From an uncultured Alphaproteobacteria bacterium (GTDB lineage Bacteria > Pseudomonadota > Alphaproteobacteria > UBA6615): a stretch of 64,000 nucleotides of DNA. Of this stretch, positions 30,662 to 39,385 are shown piece by piece; within the stretch, counting starts at the first letter, position 1, and every line of letters starts with the position of its first letter. Both the position numbers and the translations under genes were made by a program. The notes beneath the pieces are model-generated. The model did not search any database. It was not told the origin of the DNA and saw only the letters and a program-made list of their open reading frames with translations. The stretch lies in NCBI GenBank assembly GCA_943787745.1, contig CALSNJ010000002.1, positions 310,001 to 374,000 on the forward strand, given 5' to 3'.

Positions 30662-32470
30662 ATGAGCGAAGCAGCGGAACCGATCAACACGGGGGGATCC
30701 GGCCAGGACATCCTCGTGGATCGATCGGTCTCTGGTCGTCGCTGGGTCTTGCGTCGTTCGGATGAGCGCGCCGGTTTGGCGTTGTCTCAAAGGCTCGGTA
30801 TTCCCGAGATTGTCGGGCGCGTGATGGCCGCACGGGGCATCGACCTTGATGCTGCCGAACAATTCCTCGATCCGACCCTCCGCGATGCACTGCCGGATCC
30901 GGCCACTCTGATCGGCATGGATGTGGCTGCCGAACGGCTTGCCAAAGCCATTCGCGATGGCGAACCGATCGCGATCTTTGGCGACTACGATGTGGATGGG
31001 GCAACGTCTTCGGCATTGCTGGCGCGGTTTCTTTCCGAACTGGGCGTGCCCGCCCGGGTTTATATCCCCGATCGTATTTTTGAGGGCTATGGCCCGACGA
31101 CACCGGCCATGCTGCGGCTGCGTGCTGAGGGGATCAGCCTGGTGATCACGGTGGATTGTGGCACCACAGCCTTTGAGCCGCTTGAAGCAGCCGCTGAGGC
31201 CGGTCTCGACCTTGTGGTCGTGGACCATCACGTGGCCGAACCTTCACTTCCCAGAGCGGTCTCGGTGGTGAACCCGAACCGCCTGGATGACACCAGTGGT
31301 CTGGGCGCGCTTGCCGCGGTTGGAGTTTCGTTCCTGTTTGCGATTGCCACCAATCGGGTGTTGCGCGAGAGCGGTTGGTATCAGAAGGAAGGGCGCAAGG
31401 AGCCAAATCTTTTGGCCTTGCTGGACCTGGTGGCGCTCGGGACGGTTTGCGACGTGGTGCCGCTGGTTGGTTTGAACCGGGCATTTGTCAGTCAGGGTCT
31501 CAAGGTCATGGGGCGACGGAACAATCCGGGTTTGGTCGCGCTTGCCGATGTCGCGCGGGTGGATTCAAAATTGTCGGAGTACCACGCCGGGTTCCTGCTG
31601 GGGCCGCGTGTTAACGCTGGTGGCCGCGTGGGCGAAGCGCCCATGGGTGCGCGACTTCTGATGACCCAGGACAGTGCCGAAGCCGTTGAAATCGCCCAAC
31701 GCCTCGATGCGTGGAATACCGAACGTCGGGAAATTGAAGCGCAGGTCCAGGAAGAGGCGATGGCTCAGGTTGAGGGTTCGGGCCTATCTGATGCTCTGAT
31801 TGTTGCGTCCGGGGAAGGGTGGCACCCCGGTGTCATCGGGATCGTCGCAGGACGTCTCAAGGAACGTTTCAACCGTCCGGCCTTCGTCATCGGATTTGAT
31901 GGCGATACGGGTAAGGGGTCCGGGCGCTCGGTTGAGGGTGTTGATCTGGGAAGCGCTGTCATTGCCGCACGTCAGGCCGGGCTGCTGCTCAATGGTGGCG
32001 GCCACAAGATGGCCGCTGGGCTGACTGTCGAACGCGGCAAGCTGGACGAATTACAGGCCTTCATGAATGAGCGGGTGGCGCGGGATGTTGCAAGCAACGC
32101 CGTTGTGCCGACGTTGCGCATCGATGGTGCCATGGCACTATCCGGCGTAAAGTCCGAATTTGTCGCTGCTCTGGAGAAACTCGCGCCCTTCGGTCAGGGA
32201 AATTCCGAACCACGCTTTGCATTGACGTCTGTCCGTGTTGCAAAGGCCGATGTCGTCGGTGCGGGACATGTTCGGTGTTTTCTGTCCGACAGCAGCGGTG
32301 GCCGCCTCAAAGCGATCGCGTTCCGGGCCGCAGGAGAGCCGCTGGGAGACGCGCTGCTCGACAAGACCGGTCTGGGACTACAACTGGCCGGCAAACTCCG
32401 TCCAGACAACTGGCAGGGCCGGGACGACGTGCAACTGATTATTGATGATGCCGCTCAGGGCGCGTCATAG
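30662..32470 (+). CDS. recJ: Single-stranded-DNA-specific exonuclease RecJ
   Basis: IFGDYDVDGATSSALL; VVDHHVAEP; HPGVIGIVAGRLKERFNRPA; GGGHKMAAGLTV. Confidence 0.96.
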   Translation: MSEAAEPINTGGSGQDILVDRSVSGRRWVLRRSDERAGLALSQRLGIPEIVGRVMAARGIDLDAAEQFLDPTLRDALPDPATLIGMDVAAERLAKAIRDGEPIAIFGDYDVDGATSSALLARFLSELGVPARVYIPDRIFEGYGPTTPAMLRLRAEGISLVITVDCGTTAFEPLEAAAEAGLDLVVVDHHVAEPSLPRAVSVVNPNRLDDTSGLGALAAVGVSFLFAIATNRVLRESGWYQKEGRKEPNLLALLDLVALGTVCDVVPLVGLNRAFVSQGLKVMGRRNNPGLVALADVARVDSKLSEYHAGFLLGPRVNAGGRVGEAPMGARLLMTQDSAEAVEIAQRLDAWNTERREIEAQVQEEAMAQVEGSGLSDALIVASGEGWHPGVIGIVAGRLKERFNRPAFVIGFDGDTGKGSGRSVEGVDLGSAVIAARQAGLLLNGGGHKMAAGLTVERGKLDELQAFMNERVARDVASNAVVPTLRIDGAMALSGVKSEFVAALEKLAPFGQGNSEPRFALTSVRVAKADVVGAGHVRCFLSDSSGGRLKAIAFRAAGEPLGDALLDKTGLGLQLAGKLRPDNWQGRDDVQLIIDDAAQGAS

Positions 32471-33129
32471 GCGGCAGCAAAAAAGGCAGCCTCAAGTTCC
32501 AGTGCCTTGATGAAGGCCTGCTCTGCTCGGTCGCGCGCGCCGTCGTCGGCAGCTGCGGCTTCACGGTCCATTTCCGTTCGCATCCAATTCACGAAATCGA
32601 CGAAGTCGGGATCGGCATGCAGGGCAATCCATTCTGACAGGTAAAACCGTGATGGTGCGGGCGTATCGCTTTTGTCGGCCCGGCTGGCCCAGTCCAGATA
32701 GACCCATTCGACTGCGACGAGGACCGCAAGCACATCGAGATAAGACCCGCTGGCGCGCTGACGAACCATCAGATCATCGAAGGCATCGACAACCGACGAA
32801 GAGACCGGATTGTCGAATGTCGGGGCGGGCAGGCCGAACGCATCAAAGCTGCGCAGAAAGTAGTCGTTCTCTTCACTGGTCAACATCGCCAGAAAACCTG
32901 CGAACCGAATTTTCTCCGGCATTCCCGGCGCGACGGCCACCGCGTGGCCAAAGGTTGAAACCAGCGAATCGATGAATGCGTAGTCGAGGTTCAGATATTG
33001 CGCATAGACCTCGGCATCGATGGTGTCGTTGACCAATTCGTCGATAAACCGGTTCCGGGTGGCGGCGTCCCACCTGTCTGAGTAAGTCTGGCGGAGGTGC
33101 TCGGTAAAGCTGTCAGAAGCGGTAAACAT
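32455..33129 (-). CDS. TenA/thiaminase-2 family protein
   Basis: FIDELVNDTIDAEVYAQYLNLDYAFIDSLVSTFGHAVAVAP; LAVLVAVEWVYLDWA; SEWIALHADPDFVDFVNWMR. Confidence 0.8.
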   Translation of the reverse strand: MFTASDSFTEHLRQTYSDRWDAATRNRFIDELVNDTIDAEVYAQYLNLDYAFIDSLVSTFGHAVAVAPGMPEKIRFAGFLAMLTSEENDYFLRSFDAFGLPAPTFDNPVSSSVVDAFDDLMVRQRASGSYLDVLAVLVAVEWVYLDWASRADKSDTPAPSRFYLSEWIALHADPDFVDFVNWMRTEMDREAAAADDGARDRAEQAFIKALELEAAFFAAAYDAP

Positions 33130-33290
33130 CGGGTTGCCCGGTCATGCATGGGGTGGTGGATGGATCATCTCCACGCATATCACCGTGCGCCATTTCACGC
33201 ACGCGGTGAAATAGGTGGCCTCTTGGTGCGTTCAGCCCTTGATTTCGTGTCGCGCGGCGGCTATGTCGTGTCCGCCTTTACCGGCCAGAC

Positions 33291-33366
33291 GTCCCCATCG
33301 TCTAGAGGCCTAGGACACCACCCTTTCAAGGTGGCGACACGGGTTCGAATCCCGTTGGGGACGCCA
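33291..33366 (+). tRNA. tRNA-Glu (anticodon TTC), integration target
   Basis: gtccccatcgtctagaggcctaggacaccaccctttcaaggtggcgacacgggttcgaatcccgttggggacgcca. Confidence 0.96.
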
Positions 33367-33370
33367 ACTT
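33350..33370 (+). repeat. attL: 21-bp core overlapping the tRNA-Glu 3' end
   Basis: TCCCGTTGGGGACGCCAACTT, identical to 44639-44659. Confidence 0.9.
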
Positions 33371-33379
33371 CTAAAAATA

Positions 33380-33410
33380 CCCCGGAAACGCTTTGTTTCT
33401 GGGGTTTTTA
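33380..33410 (+). terminator. Rho-independent terminator just inside attL
   Basis: ccccggaaac-gcttt-gtttctggggttttta. Confidence 0.65.
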
Positions 33411-33426
33411 GTGTCTGGCGTCGAAC

Positions 33427-33467
33427 CCATTTGTACCCGGTATTTGTACCCGGTTTTTGTACCCTGT
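33427..33467 (+). repeat. Left-end iterons (candidate arm-type integrase sites): three TTTGTACCC(G/T)GT at 13-bp spacing
   Basis: Copies at 33430, 33443 and 33456; a 31-bp block is identical to 44550-44580 at the right end. Confidence 0.7.
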
Positions 33468-33603
33468 TTTGATCACAGCCAGTGTCGATTTTCCCATGTT
33501 GTCAGTCGATCTGCCCCCGGGGGGACAAAAACCGACCCCCTACCGAATATATATTGGAAGACGGCTCGGATAAATTTTAGTCCAGAGTAACCAGAGTTCC
33601 CGT

Positions 33604-34323
33604 CTAGTGCCTCAGACTCTCACACGCGATACCATCACGATCACCATCAAGTCGATGAGGATCACCGGGCTTGGCTGTCTCGAAGAAGCTCTGGGCTTCT
33701 TGCCACGTCTGAAAATCTCCACAGTCTTTGTCGCGAGGCATTTGGCCCGGTTTGGAATTTCCCCGCCTACCTCGCCGCCATTGTTCAGGCTCGACAAAAC
33801 TCGCCAGACCAGATACCACGCCCGGCTTTTCTAGCTTTGTCTTCCTCGGCCACATAGTCGGGCGAGTAGCGGCGGTATGCGACTCGCCCAACCGTTGGCC
33901 ACCATTTCAAGGTTTAGATCAATACCTTCGGTCCGCCGACCGTGCAGACGGCAACGATACGTCCATACCGGTCTTTGTCGCGCCGGGTACAATCGACCAA
34001 ATGACTTTTGATCAACCCTCTCAGCGCTGCTGTGGCTTCGAAACCACATGGCCAAGACACCGCTGCGCGAAGCATGTCTGGTTTGTTTCTGGTGCATCGA
34101 TTCCATGAAGGCGGACAGAGACCGAGCCGAATTTGAGAGAGTCTCCGTCTACGACCCGAGGTTTGCCACTAATGGCCTCAGCGTTCTGAACTCCGATAAC
34201 GACGGTGATGACGATAACCGCGCAAAAGAGCTTGAGGAGGTGAGACACAACTTTCCGACGACCTCGGATGTTGCATCGAGCGGCATTGGCGTTAACGAAT
34301 TTTTCGTAGGTAGACATTCGCAC
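33604..34323 (-). pseudogene. Degraded thermonuclease (SNase) with signal peptide and C-terminal Excalibur domain
   Basis: Fragments in different frames: VVDGDSLKFGSVSVRLHGIDAPETNQTC / WPCGFEATAALRGLI..DKDRYGRIVAVCTVGG / GIDLNLEMVANGWA / AYRRYSPDYVAEEDKARKAGRGIWSGEF / VEPEQWRRG...LDGDRDGIACESL. Confidence 0.75.
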
Positions 34324-34361
34324 CGTTCAGTTTAACCGAGTTTTACTGTTCGCGGTGTTAG

Positions 34362-34670
34362 TCACTCTTCGCGCAGTGGTTCCGCCATATCGTCGATAAC
34401 TGGGCCATCTCGGACAGCGCGTCTTGGTATCGTCCGATTCATTGTTTCATAGTGTCTTTCCAAATCCTCGTTTGCTACTTGGGGATTACGCATATCCCGC
34501 ATCAGAGAATTTAAAACAGTGAGGTTAGATGAGGTTTCCCGGGTCTGTATCGCCAAAGTTTGGCACATTTTCGGATCAATAAGCTGAGGGTCGTCTTTTG
34601 CAACTGACTCCCCACCCATGAATAGCACTCCTAAAACGCAGAGTGTGGAAGCCAAGAACCTCATAACCAT
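34362..34670 (-). CDS. Hypothetical secreted protein
   Basis: 102 aa with N-terminal signal peptide MVMRFLASTLCVLGVLFMGGESVAK. Confidence 0.5.
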   Translation of the reverse strand: MVMRFLASTLCVLGVLFMGGESVAKDDPQLIDPKMCQTLAIQTRETSSNLTVLNSLMRDMRNPQVANEDLERHYETMNRTIPRRAVRDGPVIDDMAEPLREE

Positions 34671-35291
34671 CTCCTATTAGATGAAACAATCTGCATCATA
34701 GACGACAACCACAGAAGCCATACAGACCCCCTTGGAGACCCGTGCAGAGGCTCTGGCAGACAGCTATCGGGGCAGGGGGTGCAGAGACGTATCAAACCTG
34801 CCCTACGGCTGTATTTTGTCTGATTATCCATGCATTACCAGTGTGTTAACGGTATTCCCTCCTAGTAGTGCTGTGGTGTCTGCTTACTGATGTCTTGTGT
34901 GTTCCCTCGCTCTGATGCTTAGACCATAGACCTAGCTTCTAATCTGTAATCAATATTCCAGTTGTTGTTCAAAGAATCTGTCCACCTGTCCCCGATACCA
35001 GTCAGTTGGGGTAAGATCCTTACCTTGGAATTTGATGATTACCTGATATTTGTTAAGTTGTTGTTACACAAATAACAAATCACTATTGTTACACGTAATG
35101 GAGATAGGACTTCTGAAGAGACCTCTGGATAACAATATCTATTATCCTTTTGTCTTACCTTCCTTGAACATCCTACGTAGACACCCGTCGAGACTGGTAT
35201 TGATATTTCTTTTTTTGACCATCCATCAAATTGTATCGGTTGTTCGATACCTCACCGATATTGGCAGGGCTACTGATCGGGGCTGGATAGT

Positions 35292-36161
35292 ATGCTTGGG
35301 CTGAGCAACACATGGTTCGAGGATGGACATAAGTTTGTCCGTTGGACACCTGCCACCGCAACCCTGCTCAGACACGCCAAGACAGCCCTTCACGACGATT
35401 TGGCACCCCACCTGAGCCGCAGGTGCTCTCACATCAAAGGTCATGGCGGGGTTAAGCTGTCCGTCAATTACAGCCAGAGGCTCTGTAATCATTTCGCCTA
35501 TGTGGCTCGGTTTGATGTGAGGTCATATTACAGCAGCATGGACCATCAGATCATCCTCGACCTCCTCAAGCAGTGTCGGGCTAGACCGGCGATCACGTGC
35601 ATTGTTGGGGAGTATTTGTCTCTCCCAGATCACAACTCAGGTGGGAAGGGGATGGTCGCAGGAGGTGCCTTATCGCCACTCATCGGGGCTTTGTATTTGA
35701 TGCCTCTCGACAAGCTGATGAAAGACTTACAGGGCAGCCTTGGGGTGCGTTATCAGCGATACATGGATGACTTTGTTATCTTTGCTCCGACACGACATAA
35801 GCTGCGCAAGGCTATCAAGCAGATGTATGGGGTGTTGGATAATCTGAAGGTGCATGTGCACCCAAAGAAGCGGTTCATAGGACCGACAAGAAAGGGGTTC
35901 GACTTTCTGGGGTACTGGCTAGAACCAGATAAACCACTGACTCCCTCGCCGGTCAGTCTATCCCGCCTGATAGAACGTTCTCATCAGCTTCATGAGCGAA
36001 CAGCCGATTTACATCAGCTGCGAGAGTACGTCTGTAGGTGGCACCAGTGGCACCATGGTGGGCTACGCGGACTGACGGCACGGACCAGCAGCTTTATCTG
36101 GGCATGGCAGTACGTAACAAAAGCTCTAAGGCTTAATTTGGCACCAGAAATTATTAGATAA
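35292..36161 (+). CDS. Reverse transcriptase (orphan, class unresolved)
   Basis: RFDVRSYYSSMDH, KGMVAGGALSPLIGALYLMPLD, RYQRYMDDFVIFAPT (catalytic YMDD), HPKKRFIGPTRKGFDFLGYWL. Confidence 0.85.
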   Translation: MLGLSNTWFEDGHKFVRWTPATATLLRHAKTALHDDLAPHLSRRCSHIKGHGGVKLSVNYSQRLCNHFAYVARFDVRSYYSSMDHQIILDLLKQCRARPAITCIVGEYLSLPDHNSGGKGMVAGGALSPLIGALYLMPLDKLMKDLQGSLGVRYQRYMDDFVIFAPTRHKLRKAIKQMYGVLDNLKVHVHPKKRFIGPTRKGFDFLGYWLEPDKPLTPSPVSLSRLIERSHQLHERTADLHQLREYVCRWHQWHHGGLRGLTARTSSFIWAWQYVTKALRLNLAPEIIR

Positions 36162-36196
36162 ACTATCCCGGAATCATGACCCGGGCGGGATCGAAA

Positions 36197-36213
36197 CTGG
36201 TTCTGAGAACCAG
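36197..36213. repeat. Perfect palindrome CTGGTTCTGAGAACCAG downstream of the RT stop (array copy 1)
   Basis: 8-bp arms; repeated at 36954-36970; half-palindrome at the array end 37702-37714. Confidence 0.75.
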
Positions 36214-36706
36214 CCCCGCACCGGGCCATTATCTGTGCATCAAATGGGATTTCGCATCGCTGCCACTACGCTGCGCCCCTGCGTATCTCACTATCAGCCT
36301 ACTGACATGGCACAGCACAGGTACGCATGCACATGCAATGCGTCGCACTGCGCGTCGGGGTCCAGCGCCTCGTCGCCAAGACCCTCGACGTCGAACGTGA
36401 AACTGCTCTCGTCGTCGGCAGGCGACAACGTCTTGCTCGGGTCATCCGTTACAGCAGCAAGAGATGCAGTGCAAATGCTGCCTGAATGGGGTGCTTTCCC
36501 AGTGGTTCGTCTCTCAATTCGGTAAGATTGATGGTCATATCTGATCTTCTTTCTTGGTTGTAATAAGTATCTTTATTCCTAAACCGCCAACTCGGCCCCT
36601 GTCTAATCATTTACACACCGCAGACGAGGCAATCACCAAGCTGGTGTGTTGGGCATCCCCGGGCTGAGCCGAAAGCAAAGATCATTACGAATTACGGAGT
36701 TTGTCG

Positions 36707-36919
36707 ATGGTCAGCCTGACCCGCCTGATAGAACGTTCTCATCAGCTTCATGAGCAAACAGCCGATTTACATCGGCTGCGAGAGTACGTCTGTAGGTGGC
36801 ACCAGTGGCACCATGGTGGGCTACGCGGACTGACGGCACGGACCAGCAGCTTTATCTGGGCATGGCAGTACGTAACAAAAGCTCTAAGGCTTAATTTGGC
36901 ACCAGAAATTATTAGATAA
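36707..36919 (+). CDS. Stand-alone RT C-terminal segment (array copy 2)
   Basis: MVSLTRLIERSHQLHEQTADLHRLREYVCRWHQWHHGG...NLAPEIIR; GGAG 7 nt upstream of ATG; near-identical to the RT C-terminus. Confidence 0.6.
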   Translation: MVSLTRLIERSHQLHEQTADLHRLREYVCRWHQWHHGGLRGLTARTSSFIWAWQYVTKALRLNLAPEIIR

Positions 36920-37090
36920 ACTATCCGGAATCATGACCCGGGCGGGATCGAAACTGGTTCTGAGAACCAGCCCCGCACCGGGCCATTATCTGTGCATCAA
37001 ATGGGATTTCGCATCGCTGCCACTACGCGCGGCGGCCCTGCGTATCTCACGTCACCTATACGCGTACTTGCAACCGGCACACAGCAACGC

Positions 37091-37285
37091 TCACACTGCG
37101 GGTCGCGGGTCCAGCGCCTCGTCGCCAAGGCCCTCGACGTCGAACGTGAAACTGCTCTCGTCGTCGGCAGCGACAACGTCTTGCTGGGCTCCGTTGACGC
37201 AGACAAAGCACATACGTGCAAATGCTGCCTGAATGGGGTGCTTTCCCAGTGGTTCGTCTCTCAATTCGGTAAGATTGATGGTCAT
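37091..37285 (-). CDS. Small hypothetical ORF spanning the hypervariable core of array unit 2
   Basis: MTINLTELRDEPLGKHPIQAAFARMCFVCVNGAQQDVVAADDESSFTFDVEGLGDEALDPRPAV; purine-rich gaagat upstream; the unit-1 counterpart stops early. Confidence 0.3.
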   Translation of the reverse strand: MTINLTELRDEPLGKHPIQAAFARMCFVCVNGAQQDVVAADDESSFTFDVEGLGDEALDPRPAV

Positions 37286-37453
37286 ATCTGATCTTCTTTC
37301 TTGGTTGTAATAAGTATCTTTATTCCTAAACCGCCAACTCGGCCCCTGTCTAATCATTTACACACCGCAGACGAGGCAATCACCAAGCTGGTGTGTTGGG
37401 CATCCCCGGGCTGAGCCGAAAGCAAAGATCATTACGAATTACGGAGTTTGTCG

Positions 37454-37666
37454 ATGGTCAGCCTGACCCGCCTGATAGAACGTTCTCATCAGCTTCATGA
37501 GCAAACAGCCGATTTACATCAGCTGCGAGAGTACGTCTGCAGGTGGCACCAGTGGCACCATGGTGGGCTACGCGGACTGACGGCACGGACCAGCAGCTTT
37601 ATCTGGGTCTGGCAGTACGTAACAAAAGCTCTAAGGCTTAATTTGGCACCAGAAATTATTAGATAA
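37454..37666 (+). CDS. Stand-alone RT C-terminal segment (array copy 3)
   Basis: MVSLTRLIERSHQLHEQTADLHQLREYVCRWHQWHHGG...NLAPEIIR; same upstream GGAG-ATG context as copy 2. Confidence 0.6.
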   Translation: MVSLTRLIERSHQLHEQTADLHQLREYVCRWHQWHHGGLRGLTARTSSFIWVWQYVTKALRLNLAPEIIR

Positions 37667-37874
37667 ACTATCCCGGAATCATGACCCGGGCGGGATCAAA
37701 ACTGGTTCTGAGAAGGACAGACCGGCGCTTTTCTCTCTAAAGCGCTTGTGGTTTCTAACGGCTCCCCCGCTCGACGGCCTCCACCCCCCTGCATAACATC
37801 CACGCGATCATGGGCGCAGGTCTGGTCCTCCGCCGTTATCACTAATATTGTGTTTGTTGTTAAATCCTTCCGCC

Positions 37875-38327
37875 TCACGGTCTATATATAACGATGCGGT
37901 TTTTAAAAAAGTTCGATGGCCCTAGATCTGTTCCGACCTCGAATTTAACTCGATAAACTAAGTTTTTTCCGCCTGACGGCGCTGCGGCGCCTGTGATAAC
38001 GACCTCTGCCTCCCGGACTGTGTCTCCCAAAACCCACGTCAAAACTGCATTGGGCGGATCCGCCTTGAAGCTGTCGCCTTTGTCGTCTGCCCACAGCCCG
38101 GCAAACTGCTCGGCTGTCAGGTAAGCGTGGCGACGGTTCGGCCTGTCGGTAAAGGCGAAAATGTCTCGTTCCACCGGCATAACGAGGGTCGTCGGGGAGG
38201 TCATTTCAGCCGTTTCTGCTGTATGAACGAACAGCCACTCTGCCGGTTTGGCATCTTCAGCACCTGCTGAACTGGCAACGAACAGGCTCATTATAAAGGC
38301 TGTTGAAATAGCCATTAGAGGCTTCAT
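37875..38327 (-). CDS. Hypothetical secreted protein
   Basis: MKPLMAISTAFIMSLFVASSAGAED signal peptide; 150 aa. Confidence 0.55.
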   Translation of the reverse strand: MKPLMAISTAFIMSLFVASSAGAEDAKPAEWLFVHTAETAEMTSPTTLVMPVERDIFAFTDRPNRRHAYLTAEQFAGLWADDKGDSFKADPPNAVLTWVLGDTVREAEVVITGAAAPSGGKNLVYRVKFEVGTDLGPSNFFKNRIVIYRP

Positions 38328-38507
38328 CAGTCTGGATCTCGTTAGTGAGTGGATTGGAACTCGTAGACAAAATGGTACTCGGGAGTTTTCACCCCCGCAA
38401 CCGATTATCTATCAGCGTAACTTTGGAACTGGTGCGAGAATTCACAGCTCTGGGGAAACCAGCCGTTATCACCGACAATAGGCTCCTACCAATCAGGGAG
38501 ATTGTCG

Positions 38508-38805
38508 ATGCTCAACGAAAAACAAACACGCTTCGCCCACGCCTATGTAGCCTGTGGCGGTAACGGTCGTGCCGCAGCCATACAGGCCGGATACAGCCCC
38601 TCCAGCGCCGCCAAGAGCGCCTGTGACTTGCTCAAGCACCCGCGAGTGCAGGACATCGTCCAGAGCCACCGTGACGCCGTTCTGAAGGGACAGAAGACTT
38701 CGATGTGGTCGAGGACCTGATCGGCCTCTACCGGATGTCGGTCGCCTCAGGCAGCCTCGCTGTGGCTCACAACACATTGGCAACTCTGGGGCGTGGGGCT
38801 TTTAA
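38508..38805 (+). pseudogene. Frameshifted duplicate of a terminase small subunit-like gene
   Basis: LNEKQTRFAHAYVACGGNGRAAAIQAGYSPSSAAKSACDLLKHPRVQDIV then 1-nt deletion (ctgaaggg-acagaa vs ctgaaggcgacagaa); homology to 39386-39680 continues out of frame. Confidence 0.8.
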
Positions 38806-39137
38806 CCTTTACAGTTAATTGATACAGCACCCTGCAGAGCCATTACCTCGCCCTTCGCCTGAGCGAGTTCTCCTTGAACATCTGCACCAAAAATAGAGCC
38901 AACGGGAAGGAGCACTAAGAATACGCCTATTGCATCGCCAGTGGCTGCATTATTTTGTGACTGCGTAAGAGCATTCTGAGACGCTTGTTTTTGAGACAAC
39001 ATTGTTTTTGTCTCGTTACAGCTAAGACCAGCATAATTAGAGGAGGGAACAGCGATAGGAGCAATTGAAGAGGCTCGAGATGCACAGCCTGCTAAGACAA
39101 TAGCGCAGATGGCGATGGTGGTAATATTCTTTAGCAT
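38802..39137 (-). CDS. Hypothetical lipoprotein
   Basis: MLKNITTIAICAIVLAGCASR lipobox; 111 aa. Confidence 0.6.
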   Translation of the reverse strand: MLKNITTIAICAIVLAGCASRASSIAPIAVPSSNYAGLSCNETKTMLSQKQASQNALTQSQNNAATGDAIGVFLVLLPVGSIFGADVQGELAQAKGEVMALQGAVSINCKG

Positions 39138-39144
39138 TTCATTT

Positions 39145-39229
39145 CCTTATATTTAATAGGTTTTTTCATAGGGGAAGTCTGACAGATCCTTATATTTAAT
39201 GGGCTTTTCATATGAAAAGTCTGACAGAT
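39145..39229. repeat. Tandem repeat of ~43 bp (two copies)
   Basis: ccttatatttaatRggYtttt..ata...aagtctgacagat at 39145-39187 and 39188-39229; degenerate 'agtctgacagagaatat' further downstream. Confidence 0.75.
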
Positions 39230-39385
39230 AATATTCGAAATAGGTCAGGTAGACGGGTGGCGGTCAGGTTTCTCACACAGATAGTCTGACAGAGAATATC
39301 CGGCATGGGTAGTTGTTCCTAGAGCGTCTGGGGAAACTGCCCTGCATGACCGACAATAGTCCTGCACTAATCAGGGAGATTATCG

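Larger units (their letters stand above)
35951..37714 (+). repeat. Tandem array of ~750-bp units carrying the RT 3' end (two full units plus a truncated third)
   Basis: Unit starts 'ggtcag..t.acccgcctgatagaacg' at 35951, 36709 and 37456 (periods 758 and 747); near-identical flanks around a variable core; third copy stops at 37714. Confidence 0.9.

Noticed and set aside
33604-33891. Stand-alone Excalibur-domain protein
   Set aside because: Better explained as the C-terminal remnant of the frameshifted SNase gene, since homologous segments continue upstream in other frames.
35292-36161. Group II intron or retron
   Set aside because: No maturase/HNH domain after the RT, no recognisable intron domain V/VI hairpin, and no msr/msd arrangement could be confirmed by eye. 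Class left open.
36235-37291. Plus-strand ORFs MHQMGFRIAATT... in both repeat units (96 and 99 aa) as a variable protein family
   Set aside because: Frame is not maintained between units across the conserved middle segment; open frames are likely chance in GC-rich DNA.
35292-37714. Interpretation of the RT locus as a classical diversity-generating retroelement
   Set aside because: Differences between units are not adenine-biased and include indels. No Avd-like accessory or C-type-lectin-like target gene is visible, and the repeats contain the RT 3' end rather than a separate TR/VR pair.
35951-37714. CRISPR array
   Set aside because: Repeat units are ~750 bp, contain coding sequence, and no cas genes are present.
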